DNA of 64,000 bases, from NCBI RefSeq assembly GCF_000832125.1, contig NZ_JPRK01000009.1, positions 62,001-126,000 of the forward strand. Reading direction: 5' to 3'. Under the pieces are notes generated by a model that was not told the origin of the DNA, did no database searches, and saw nothing but the letters and a program-made list of their open reading frames with translations. Within the stretch, counting starts at the first letter, position 1; each line of letters begins with the position of its first letter. The stretch is from Flavobacterium hibernum. Lineage in GTDB: Bacteria > Bacteroidota > Bacteroidia > Flavobacteriales > Flavobacteriaceae. The translations under genes and the position numbers were made by a program. Of this stretch, positions 8,383 to 16,117 are shown piece by piece.

Positions 8383-9123
8383 TTAGTAAAGCATCTGAAT
8401 CTCCTTTATATCAAATTCCGACACAGAATCGTCTTCTAATAAAACCTGCAATTTTCCAATTGTAGAAACGCCTTGAATGATTCCCATAAAATTTTGTCTT
8501 GCATTGTTTGTATTCAGGCTTTTAAACGGCATTGGTATTCCTTTACGAAACAATGAATTAAAATATTCGTTCCAGAAAACTGTAGAATTTGTTTCCCATA
8601 ATTTGATTTTTTCTTTCATCTTTTCGACGATTAAAACAGGTAGAGCGTCTTTATCAAAACTGCGTCCCGCAATAACTGCCAGCGAAGATGCATTAGGTAA
8701 TTCGTCATAATTTGTTTGGTTAACATTTAAGCCTAATCCAACAACTGACACGATCCTGCCATCACTTTTTAGGGTATTTTCGATTAGTATGCCACCAATC
8801 TTTTTATTATATGACATAATGTCGTTTGGCCATTTTATACTTAAATCAGAAATATCCAACGATTTTAAGACATCAATTACACTTAACGAAACAATAATAC
8901 TAAGGTTAAAAACCTGTTCGTTACTAAATACAAAATCCTTAACCAAAGCACTCATAATTAAGTTTTTACCCGACTCAGACAACCACTTTGCCCCCATCTG
9001 CCCCTTCCCTTTTGTTTGGGTTTCGGCTGTAATAACCGTAAAATTATCCAGTTCATCTTGGCTCGCCAATGATTTAAGGAAATCATTTGTTGAATCTATG
9101 GCATCGAGTTTGATTAGTTTCAT
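8383..9123 (-). CDS. birA: Biotin--[acetyl-CoA-carboxylase] ligase, monofunctional
   Basis: 246 residues. Joins biotin to the biotin carboxyl carrier protein through biotinyl-5'-AMP. The biotin/ATP loop is at 38-46 (KGKGQMGAK), and the KWPND motif (97-101) followed by KKIGGILIEN holds the conserved catalytic lysine region. An N-terminal DIDSTN-like segment (DAIDSTND, 7-14) is present. There is no N-terminal winged helix, so unlike the E. coli protein it should not act as a repressor. Divergent from rsfS with 94 bp between the starts. Confidence 0.92.
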   Translation of the reverse strand: MKLIKLDAIDSTNDFLKSLASQDELDNFTVITAETQTKGKGQMGAKWLSESGKNLIMSALVKDFVFSNEQVFNLSIIVSLSVIDVLKSLDISDLSIKWPNDIMSYNKKIGGILIENTLKSDGRIVSVVGLGLNVNQTNYDELPNASSLAVIAGRSFDKDALPVLIVEKMKEKIKLWETNSTVFWNEYFNSLFRKGIPMPFKSLNTNNARQNFMGIIQGVSTIGKLQVLLEDDSVSEFDIKEIQMLY

Positions 9124-9217
9124 TCAAGTAATTTAAATAACTTAATTTAATATTTTGTTTAAGGTTCAAAATTAAACACAAAATTTGGTAACTTTACAAA
9201 TTCATATAAAATAATTC

Positions 9218-9589
9218 ATGGCGAAAAAGACTATTAATAATGATGTTCTATTGGCGAACATAATCAAAGGAATTGAAGAAGTAAAAGGTAATGATATCAG
9301 TATCCTTGACTTAAGAGAAATAGACACGGCTGTTTGTGACTATTTTGTTGTTTGCAACGGAAATTCTAACACTCAAGTTAACGCCATTGTAGGTTCAATT
9401 CAAAAAACAGTTTCTAAAGATTTAAAAGACAAACCTTGGCACGTAGAGGGAACCGATAACGCGGAATGGGTTCTTATGGATTATGTGCATATTGTTGTAC
9501 ACGTTTTTCAAAAACACATTCGTGAATACTATAATATCGAAAGCCTTTGGGGTGACGCCAAAATAACTACAATCGAAAACAAATACTAA
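9218..9589 (+). CDS. rsfS: Ribosome silencing factor (RsfS/Iojap)
   Basis: 123 residues. Binds the large subunit protein uL14 and blocks subunit joining when nutrients are scarce. Characteristic segments are visible: GNDISILDLREIDTAVCDYFVVCNGNS, then KPWHVEGTDNAEWVLMDY and VVHVFQKHIREYYNIESLWGDA, all typical of the family. First gene of a co-directional run, with ftsH starting 15 bp after its stop. This rsfS-ftsH order is common in Bacteroidota, so the two are probably co-transcribed. Confidence 0.95.
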   Translation: MAKKTINNDVLLANIIKGIEEVKGNDISILDLREIDTAVCDYFVVCNGNSNTQVNAIVGSIQKTVSKDLKDKPWHVEGTDNAEWVLMDYVHIVVHVFQKHIREYYNIESLWGDAKITTIENKY

Positions 9590-9604
9590 AGAAAATTTTT
9601 TCTA

Positions 9605-11530
9605 ATGGCTAAAGATAATAATCCAAACCCGAGTAAATTTAAAATAAGTCCTTGGTTAATATATACCGCAATACTTCTAGTTTTTTTATTTATAAGTTTT
9701 GCAACCGGTGGATCTAACTTAAGCGAACCTGCTCAATTAACTTCTTCTAAATTCAATGTATTATTAGAAAAAGGACAAATTGAAAAAGTAATCGTTTATA
9801 ATAAAGCTGAAGCTGAAGTATACTTAACGCAAGCTGCTCTTAAAGATGCAGCGAATAAAAAGGTGGCTAAAGATATTTTTGAAAGACCAAACAAAGGTCC
9901 TCACTATACTTTAGAAATTGGTAACGACCAAATTTTTCAAACTAAATTAGAAAAAGCAGTTGGCGAAGGCAAACTGAAAGATTTTAATTTCTTGCAAAAA
10001 AACAACTGGAGCGATATCTTAATTAGTCTACTTCCAATTATCATTATTATTGGTGTATGGATTTTCATTATGCGTAAAATGTCAGGTGGCGCAGGTGGTG
10101 GTGGCGGACAAATCTTTAACATTGGAAAATCTAAAGCTAAATTGTTTGACGAAAAAACAGACATTAAAACTACTTTTAAAGATGTAGCAGGTTTAGAAGG
10201 TGCTAAAGAAGAAATACAAGAAATTGTAGAATTCTTGAAAAACCCAGAAAAATATACCAATCTAGGAGGTAAAATTCCAAAAGGAGCATTACTTGTAGGC
10301 CCTCCGGGAACTGGTAAAACTTTACTTGCAAAAGCTGTTGCCGGCGAAGCTCAAGTACCTTTCTTCTCTTTATCAGGTTCTGATTTCGTAGAGATGTTTG
10401 TAGGTGTTGGAGCATCACGTGTACGTGATTTGTTTAAACAAGCTAAAGAAAAATCTCCCGCTATTATTTTCATCGACGAGATTGATGCTGTTGGTAGAGC
10501 TAGAGGAAAAAGTAATATGTCTGGCGGAAACGACGAGAGAGAAAATACTCTAAACCAATTATTGACAGAAATGGATGGTTTTGGTACAAACTCTAACGTA
10601 ATCGTTTTGGCTGCAACTAATAGAGCTGACGTTCTTGACAAAGCTTTAATGCGTGCAGGACGTTTTGACAGACAAATTTTTGTTGACTTACCAGACATTC
10701 GCGAAAGAGCTGAAATATTTGCAGTTCACTTAGCACCTATCAAAAAAGTTGAAGGTCTTGACCTTGATTTCTTAGCAAAACAAACTCCGGGATTCTCTGG
10801 TGCCGATATTGCAAATGTTTGTAACGAAGCGGCTCTAATTGCTGCTCGTAACAACAAAACTGCTGTAGACAGACAAGATTTCTTGGATGCTGTTGATAGA
10901 ATTATTGGTGGTCTTGAAAAGAAAAATAAAATCATTACTCCAGACGAGAAAAGAGCAATTGCTATTCACGAAGCTGGTCACGCAACTGTAAGCTGGATGC
11001 TTGAGCATGCTGCACCACTTATTAAAGTAACTATTGTACCTCGTGGACAAAGTTTAGGAGCTGCTTGGTATTTACCAGAAGAAAGACAAATCGTAAGAAC
11101 AGATCAAATGTTAGACGAAATGTGTGCTACTATGGGAGGAAGAGCTGCTGAAAAAGTAACTTTCGACAGAATTTCGACTGGTGCACTAAGCGATTTAGAA
11201 AAAGTTACACGTCAGGCTCGCGCAATGGTAACAATTTATGGTTTGAATGAAAAAATTGGAAATGTTACTTATTACGACTCAACTGGTCAAAGTGAATACA
11301 ATTTCTCTAAACCATATTCTGACGAAACAGCAAAAATCATTGATAAAGAAATCTCTGAATTAATTGAGGGTCAATACAAAAGAGCCATCGAAATTCTAGA
11401 AGAAAACAAAGACAAACTAAATCAACTTGCTGATATATTAATAGAAAAAGAAGTTATTTTTAAAGATGACTTAGAAAATATTTTCGGAAAACGCTCTTTT
11501 GATAAAAATTTAGAAGAAGTGGTTTCGTAA
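9605..11530 (+). CDS. ftsH: ATP-dependent zinc metalloprotease FtsH
   Basis: 641 residues. Membrane-anchored hexameric AAA+ protease that extracts and degrades membrane and short-lived cytosolic proteins. TM1 at about 15-33, periplasmic domain to about 135, TM2 at 137-156, then a Gly-rich linker. AAA+ module: Walker A GPPGTGKT 232-239, Walker B with DEID 291-294, second region of homology ending AGRFDRQ near 357. Zinc protease motif HEAGH 455-459, with the third ligand Asp in STGALSDLEK. The length is full and no residue is missing. A hairpin with a T-run after the stop separates it from the LUD gene. Confidence 0.97.
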   Translation: MAKDNNPNPSKFKISPWLIYTAILLVFLFISFATGGSNLSEPAQLTSSKFNVLLEKGQIEKVIVYNKAEAEVYLTQAALKDAANKKVAKDIFERPNKGPHYTLEIGNDQIFQTKLEKAVGEGKLKDFNFLQKNNWSDILISLLPIIIIIGVWIFIMRKMSGGAGGGGGQIFNIGKSKAKLFDEKTDIKTTFKDVAGLEGAKEEIQEIVEFLKNPEKYTNLGGKIPKGALLVGPPGTGKTLLAKAVAGEAQVPFFSLSGSDFVEMFVGVGASRVRDLFKQAKEKSPAIIFIDEIDAVGRARGKSNMSGGNDERENTLNQLLTEMDGFGTNSNVIVLAATNRADVLDKALMRAGRFDRQIFVDLPDIRERAEIFAVHLAPIKKVEGLDLDFLAKQTPGFSGADIANVCNEAALIAARNNKTAVDRQDFLDAVDRIIGGLEKKNKIITPDEKRAIAIHEAGHATVSWMLEHAAPLIKVTIVPRGQSLGAAWYLPEERQIVRTDQMLDEMCATMGGRAAEKVTFDRISTGALSDLEKVTRQARAMVTIYGLNEKIGNVTYYDSTGQSEYNFSKPYSDETAKIIDKEISELIEGQYKRAIEILEENKDKLNQLADILIEKEVIFKDDLENIFGKRSFDKNLEEVVS

Positions 11531-11560
11531 AGTATTCAATAAATATGCAATATTTTTTAA

Positions 11561-11607
11561 AATCTTAATTCAAAATAGCCTTTTGAATTAAGATTTTTTT
11601 ATCTTTG
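11561..11607 (+). terminator. Terminator after ftsH with an embedded TAnnTTTG -7 element
   Basis: AATCTTAATTCAAAA (11561-11575) and TTTTGAATTAAGATT (11581-11595) form a perfect 15-bp stem with a 5-base loop and a T run to 11600. TATCTTTG at 11600-11607 immediately follows and matches the -7 consensus, with the LUD start at 11645. The T run therefore also borders a probable promoter that restarts transcription. Confidence 0.75.
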
Positions 11608-11644
11608 AACGTTTTCAATTAACATGTAAAGTATTTCATATAAA

Positions 11645-12250
11645 ATGAATTTTTTCAAAAAAATATTTGGTTCGAGCGATGCCTCTTCTGATGAAGAAAA
11701 TGAAAGCGAATATGGAGGAAGTCCAATTCAGGATAGCCATCTTTCTATCGATGAAAGATTCATTTTCAATTTCAAGAAAAATGGCGGTAAATTTTTGTAT
11801 TGCGAAAACAAACAAGAAGTTGCAGAACAATTTGAAAACATTTTAGAAGAAAACGACTGGTTCGAAAAAGAAGTTCTTTGTTACGAACCTGCCCTATTTA
11901 ATTTATTAGAAGAAAATAAATTACTTTATATTTCTCCTAGAAGTCCTAAGTTTTTACTTGCTACTTGCGAAAACTTAATTGCCGATGAAGGCTCTATTCT
12001 ATTTTCATCAAAACAGATTAGACAAGACAAACCAAACGAATTACCGGCAAACATTGTAATTATTGCAACGACAAGCCAAATTCTTTCTATTAAAAGCGAT
12101 GGCTTAAGTGCGATCAAGCGTAAATACGAAAGAGACTATCCAACCAATATCACCACAATAAAATATTTCGAAAAAGCAAAAGAAGAAGATTTTACACAAT
12201 ACGGTAGTGTTGCCAAGAATTTATATTTATTGCTTTTAGAAGACCTTTAA
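11645..12250 (+). CDS. LUD domain (LutC/YkgG-like) protein
   Basis: 201 residues. The segments SIDERFIFNFKKNGGKFLYCENKQEVAEQF and FLLATCENLIADEGSILFSSKQIRQDKPNELPANIVIIATTSQI match the LUD (DUF162) fold of lactate-utilisation proteins LutB/LutC. The LutA and iron-sulfur partners are absent nearby, so a lactate oxidation role is not supported. In place of them it sits between ftsH and cdsA, with its stop 1 bp from the cdsA start. Acidic N-terminus (SSDEENESE). Function in this setting is unknown; translational coupling to cdsA suggests co-expression with phospholipid synthesis. Confidence 0.75.
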   Translation: MNFFKKIFGSSDASSDEENESEYGGSPIQDSHLSIDERFIFNFKKNGGKFLYCENKQEVAEQFENILEENDWFEKEVLCYEPALFNLLEENKLLYISPRSPKFLLATCENLIADEGSILFSSKQIRQDKPNELPANIVIIATTSQILSIKSDGLSAIKRKYERDYPTNITTIKYFEKAKEEDFTQYGSVAKNLYLLLLEDL

Positions 12251-12251
12251 G

Positions 12252-13142
12252 ATGAACGAAACACTCAAGAGAACCATTTCTGGTGCTGTTTATATCGCTT
12301 TACTACTAACATCTATTCTGTTTTCAACCGAAAGCTTTATTGTTCTTTTTGGAGTCTTCCTAATTATTACAATTTATGAATTTTCTAATTTAGTAAGTTT
12401 AAATAAAGTATTCTCAATTTTATTTGGGGCTTTATTTTATTCTACAATTATATTAATTAGTCATTACAATAAACAAACTACTGCCTTTTTAAATAATTTA
12501 TTTAAATCAAATTTTGATTTAGAGATAAATATCCAGCAATTAGATCTAATACTTCTTGCGGTTACGATTGTAATATCGATTAAATGCATTTTATTCTTAT
12601 TTTACGACTCTATTCAAAGCATAAGCATCTCTTCTAAGTATTTGTATTTATTAGGTTACATCACGCTTCCTTTTATCTTTATTGTAAAAATTTCATTTGG
12701 AACTAATAATTACAATCCAAAAATCATTCTTGGATTATTTATCTTAATCTGGACAAACGATACTTTTGCTTATTTAGTTGGAAAATCTATGGGAAAGCAC
12801 AAATTATTTGAACGTGTCTCTCCTAAAAAAACAATAGAAGGATTTCTTGGCGGAGCTGTTTTTGCTGCTTTCGCAGGTTTCTTGATTTCAAAATTATACA
12901 TTCAGCCCAATCCGGACTTTAGTAGTAAATCAATTTTAATATGGACCATCATTGCTGTAATTGTCAGTATTTTTGGAACTATTGGAGATTTGATTGAATC
13001 AAAATTCAAGAGAATTGCCGGAGTAAAAGACAGTGGCTCTATAATGCCTGGTCATGGAGGTATACTAGATCGATTAGATAGTGTTATATTTGTAGCACCA
13101 ATTATATTTTTATTTTATCAAATTTTATATTATGTTTCATAA
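12252..13142 (+). CDS. cdsA: Phosphatidate cytidylyltransferase
   Basis: 296 residues with about eight membrane segments. Makes CDP-diacylglycerol from phosphatidate and CTP at the inner membrane. The family signature lies near the C-terminus: RIAGVKDSGSIMPGHGGILD followed by RLDS contains the conserved Lys-Asp, the Pro-Gly-His-Gly-Gly and Asp-Arg-x-Asp residues. SPKKTIEGFLGG (the S-P-K-K-T-x-E motif) is also present. Overlaps psd by 11 bp in another frame, so the two are translationally coupled. It supplies the precursor for all glycerophospholipids including phosphatidylethanolamine via psd. Confidence 0.95.
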   Translation: MNETLKRTISGAVYIALLLTSILFSTESFIVLFGVFLIITIYEFSNLVSLNKVFSILFGALFYSTIILISHYNKQTTAFLNNLFKSNFDLEINIQQLDLILLAVTIVISIKCILFLFYDSIQSISISSKYLYLLGYITLPFIFIVKISFGTNNYNPKIILGLFILIWTNDTFAYLVGKSMGKHKLFERVSPKKTIEGFLGGAVFAAFAGFLISKLYIQPNPDFSSKSILIWTIIAVIVSIFGTIGDLIESKFKRIAGVKDSGSIMPGHGGILDRLDSVIFVAPIIFLFYQILYYVS

Positions 13143-13785
13143 AGAGGGAGGCCCATCCATTTTATTAGGTACTGTTTTTACAGTTGCCGTACTTTTAATT
13201 GCTGAGAAATTCATTGATATTAATTGGCTAAGAATACTTGTACAGCTTGCGGGCGTATTGGTATTAATCATTATTTTGCAATTTTTTAGAAACCCAAAAA
13301 GAATTGCGATTAGAAACAGTGATCAAATCCTAGCTCCAGTTGATGGAAAAGTTGTGGTTATTGAAGAAGTTTATGAAGGTGAGTTTTTTAAAGACAAACG
13401 TTTACAAGTTTCAATCTTTATGTCTCCAATAAACGTACATGTTACGCGTTACGCAATGGACGGAATCATAAAATTCAGTAAATATCACCCTGGTAAATTT
13501 TTGGTTGCATGGCACCCAAAAGCTAGTGAAGAAAATGAAAGAACTACTGTTGTAATCGAAAATGATACTTTCGGACAAATTTTATACAGACAAATTGCAG
13601 GTGCTCTAGCACGCAGAATTGTAAACTATGCTCAAGAAGGAATGCAAGTTATTCAAGGAACTGATGCTGGTTTTATAAAATTTGGATCAAGAGTAGATTT
13701 ATTTTTACCTTTAGGTACTCCTATCAATGTTGTATTGAACCAAAAAGCTATTGGTGGTAAAACCATCATTGCTACAAAAGCTTAA
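13132..13785 (+). CDS. psd: Phosphatidylserine decarboxylase proenzyme (short archaeal-like type)
   Basis: 217 residues, matching the shorter Psd class. Decarboxylates phosphatidylserine to phosphatidylethanolamine. Self-cleavage to form the pyruvoyl group is expected at G185-S186 in IKFGSRVDL. Two N-terminal hydrophobic segments (ILLGTVFTVAVLLIAEKF, ILVQLAGVLVLIIILQFF) anchor it in the membrane. Conserved APVDGKV (68-74) and SIFMSPINVHVTRYAM (94-109) segments are present. ATG overlaps the cdsA end by 11 bp, and its stop shares one base with the next start (13785). PssA, the enzyme that supplies phosphatidylserine, is not in this window. Confidence 0.95.
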   Translation: MFHKEGGPSILLGTVFTVAVLLIAEKFIDINWLRILVQLAGVLVLIIILQFFRNPKRIAIRNSDQILAPVDGKVVVIEEVYEGEFFKDKRLQVSIFMSPINVHVTRYAMDGIIKFSKYHPGKFLVAWHPKASEENERTTVVIENDTFGQILYRQIAGALARRIVNYAQEGMQVIQGTDAGFIKFGSRVDLFLPLGTPINVVLNQKAIGGKTIIATKA

Positions 13786-14054
13786 TGACTGAAAAAGATT
13801 TAGATACTCGTTTTTCTGAGGCTGTTGAAAAAGCTCTAAAAATGACACAAGCCTCACTGCCGCAAGATGTGCAGCTAAGACTTTATGCTTATTACAAACA
13901 AGCCACTTTTGGTACAGCAATTTACAATCAATCTGAAAATTTTGATTTAAGAAATGCTTTTAAAACAAATGCCTGGATGCAGATTAGTCATATATCGATT
14001 GACGAGGCTAAAGAAAATTATATTGAGATCATTAATTCACTAACATTAAAATAA
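13785..14054 (+). CDS. Acyl-CoA-binding protein
   Basis: 89 residues, the full length of the four-helix ACBP family. The helix-2 signature VQLRLYAYYKQATFG matches the conserved Tyr-x-x-Tyr-Lys-Gln-Ala-Thr segment that contacts the CoA phosphate and acyl group. The TAA of psd and this ATG share an A, so translation is coupled. ACBPs are common in eukaryotes and patchy in bacteria; placement behind cdsA-psd suggests it buffers acyl-CoA for membrane lipid work (inference). Confidence 0.9.
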   Translation: MTEKDLDTRFSEAVEKALKMTQASLPQDVQLRLYAYYKQATFGTAIYNQSENFDLRNAFKTNAWMQISHISIDEAKENYIEIINSLTLK

Positions 14055-14061
14055 ATACATT

Positions 14062-14844
14062 ATGAAGAAGAACATTACTCGTTTTGGCATTTTTGCTTCA
14101 TTTTTACTATTATTTTCTTGTAATGACAAAAACAAGCTAACTGAAGTTGTAGAGGTTCCATTGCCTTCAAAAGAAGAAAAAATAACAATAGGTTCTCCGA
14201 ACGATGTAAAAGCAGATCCGGGACCTTTTGAGTTAACAAAACTTGCTTTTTCTTATGACGCATTAGCGCCGGCAATAAGAACTCTTACTTTAGAAACGCA
14301 TTACTCTAAACATTATTTAACGTATACCAACAATTTAAATAAAGAAATTGTAAATACTGAATTGGAGAATTTACCAATTGAAGATATTCTAAAAAAACTA
14401 GATCTTAGTAACGCAAAACTTCGTCAGAATGCAGGTGGTTATTACAATCATACCCTATATTTTAATGTTTTAACACCTAAAGAACAAACTCCAAAAGATA
14501 CCTTGTCTGGTTCTATTAATAAAGAATTTGGGTCTTTCTCTAATCTTACAACTCAATTTAAAGGACAATCAGAAAAGCAATTTGGTTCAGGATGGGTTTG
14601 GTTAGTGGTTGACAGATATGGTAAACTACAAATTACAACTACCGAAAATCAAGATAATCCGTTGATGAAAAATGCATTGATTCCGGGAACTCCTATTCTA
14701 GGAATTGATTTATGGGAACATGCTTACTATCTTGATTATCAAAATAAAAAAGGAAGTTATATCGACGCCTTTTACGAACATATTAATTGGGAAAAAGTAA
14801 ACGAAAATTATATCGCGGCTTTAAAGAAAGTCAAAAGAGTTTAA
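14062..14844 (+). CDS. Lipoprotein Fe/Mn-type superoxide dismutase
   Basis: 260 residues, about 60 longer than a cytosolic SodB because of an N-terminal signal with lipobox LLFSC (C20) and a linker to about 55. The Fe/Mn SOD domain follows. Metal ligands: H80 (ETHYSKHY), H130 (YYNHTLYF), D216 and H220 (GIDLWEHAYYLDY). The fold is intact, so activity is expected, but outside the cytoplasm, tethered to a membrane. That is unusual, since most Fe/Mn SODs are cytosolic. It ends the cdsA-psd-ACBP run, 7 bp after ACBP. A terminator follows. Confidence 0.9.
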   Translation: MKKNITRFGIFASFLLLFSCNDKNKLTEVVEVPLPSKEEKITIGSPNDVKADPGPFELTKLAFSYDALAPAIRTLTLETHYSKHYLTYTNNLNKEIVNTELENLPIEDILKKLDLSNAKLRQNAGGYYNHTLYFNVLTPKEQTPKDTLSGSINKEFGSFSNLTTQFKGQSEKQFGSGWVWLVVDRYGKLQITTTENQDNPLMKNALIPGTPILGIDLWEHAYYLDYQNKKGSYIDAFYEHINWEKVNENYIAALKKVKRV

Positions 14845-14850
14845 AATCAA

Positions 14851-14884
14851 AAAGCTGATACAAATAAGTATCAGCTTTTTTTTT
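14851..14884 (+). terminator. Rho-independent terminator ending the ftsH-SOD gene block
   Basis: AAAGCTGATA (14851-14860) pairs with TATCAGCTTT (14869-14878) around an 8-base loop, followed by a T tract. It lies directly after the SOD stop and marks the end of the transcription unit. Confidence 0.88.
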
Positions 14885-14984
14885 GCTCTTTACTAAACAT
14901 TATTAGCAAATAACAGCGCAATTTTAATCTTTCAAAAGAAATTTATGTTATCTTTTATATTCTAATCACTTAGAAATAAAAGAC

Positions 14985-16037
14985 ATGAAAGATATAGCAA
15001 ATCGTTTTAAAGAAAACCCGTTATTATCACCAAATGACTTAGTTGCAAGTACTGACGGATTAGAAATCACTTGTTTACTGAATCCTGGAGTATTTTGGTA
15101 CCAAAACAAAACTTGGTTAATTGTTAGAGTAGCCGAAAGGCCTGAACAAAAAGAAAACTCAATCTCATTTCCAATATTAACCAAAACAGGAACTATAAAA
15201 ATTATCGAAATACCCAAAAATGATCCAGATTTAATTGCAAATGATGCACGAGTAATCAATTATAAAGGAAATGATTATTTAACAACATTATCGCATTTGC
15301 GCTTATTATGCAGCGAAAATGGACGTGATTTTTACGAACCTGAAAACTATCCTTTTTTAGTGGGCGAAGGACCTTTAGAAACATTTGGAATAGAAGACTG
15401 TCGTGTTGCATTGATTGATAAAACTTACTACCTAACCTTTACTTCAGTTTCAGATAATGGTGTTGGTGTTAGCTTACGCACCACAACCGACTGGAAAAAC
15501 TTTACCAAACATGGTATGATATTACCTGCACATAATAAAGATTGTGCCATTTTTGAAATGAAGATAAATGGTTTATTCTATGCCTTACATCGTCCAAGCA
15601 GTGTAGATATTGGTGGCAATTATATTTGGATTACTTCATCTCCTGATGGTATTCATTGGGGAAATCATCATTGTATTATAAAAACAAGAAAAGGATTCTG
15701 GGACAGTAAAAGGGTTGGTGCGGGTGCATCGCCTATTAAAACTAAAAATGGCTGGCTGGAAATTTATCATGGAGCCAATGAGAATCATCAATATTGTTTG
15801 GGTGCATTTTTAATGGACTTAAAAGACCCAACAATAGTAATTTCACGAACGGACGAACCAATTATGATTCCGACAACAAATTATGAATTGAGCGGCTTTT
15901 TTGGAAATGTAGTATTTACAAATGGACATATTGTCGAACCAGACGGAGACACACTCACGATATACTACGGTGCTTCTGATGAATTTGTTTGCGGTGCACA
16001 ATTGTCGATAAAAAATATTCTTCAACTACTAAAATAG
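14985..16037 (+). CDS. Glycoside hydrolase family 130-type protein
   Basis: 350 residues forming a five-bladed beta-propeller by pattern (repeated strands with Trp/Tyr, as in TSVSDNGVGVSLRTTTDWKNF). The GIEDCRV segment with D138 matches the catalytic Asp region of GH130, whose members phosphorolyse beta-mannosides (mannooligosaccharide or mannosyl-glucose phosphorylases) or hydrolyse beta-1,2-mannosides. No signal peptide, hence cytosolic. Subfamily cannot be assigned from sequence alone. It converges with a GH13 lipoprotein gene with a shared terminator between, and no SusC/SusD pair is near. Confidence 0.82.
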   Translation: MKDIANRFKENPLLSPNDLVASTDGLEITCLLNPGVFWYQNKTWLIVRVAERPEQKENSISFPILTKTGTIKIIEIPKNDPDLIANDARVINYKGNDYLTTLSHLRLLCSENGRDFYEPENYPFLVGEGPLETFGIEDCRVALIDKTYYLTFTSVSDNGVGVSLRTTTDWKNFTKHGMILPAHNKDCAIFEMKINGLFYALHRPSSVDIGGNYIWITSSPDGIHWGNHHCIIKTRKGFWDSKRVGAGASPIKTKNGWLEIYHGANENHQYCLGAFLMDLKDPTIVISRTDEPIMIPTTNYELSGFFGNVVFTNGHIVEPDGDTLTIYYGASDEFVCGAQLSIKNILQLLK

Positions 16038-16051
16038 ACAAACTCATAAAA

Positions 16052-16100
16052 ATTAAAAAACCTTGTGTTGAAAATTTCAACTTCCAAAACAAGGCTTTCT
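16052..16100. terminator. Bidirectional terminator between GH130 and GH13 genes
   Basis: AAAAAACCTTGTGTTGAAA (from 16053) pairs imperfectly with TTTCAACTTCCAAAACAAGG (to 16093), with T-rich tails on both strands. The element sits between the two convergent stop codons and could serve both. Confidence 0.6.
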
Positions 16101-16117
16101 TATTATGTATTCCCTCG

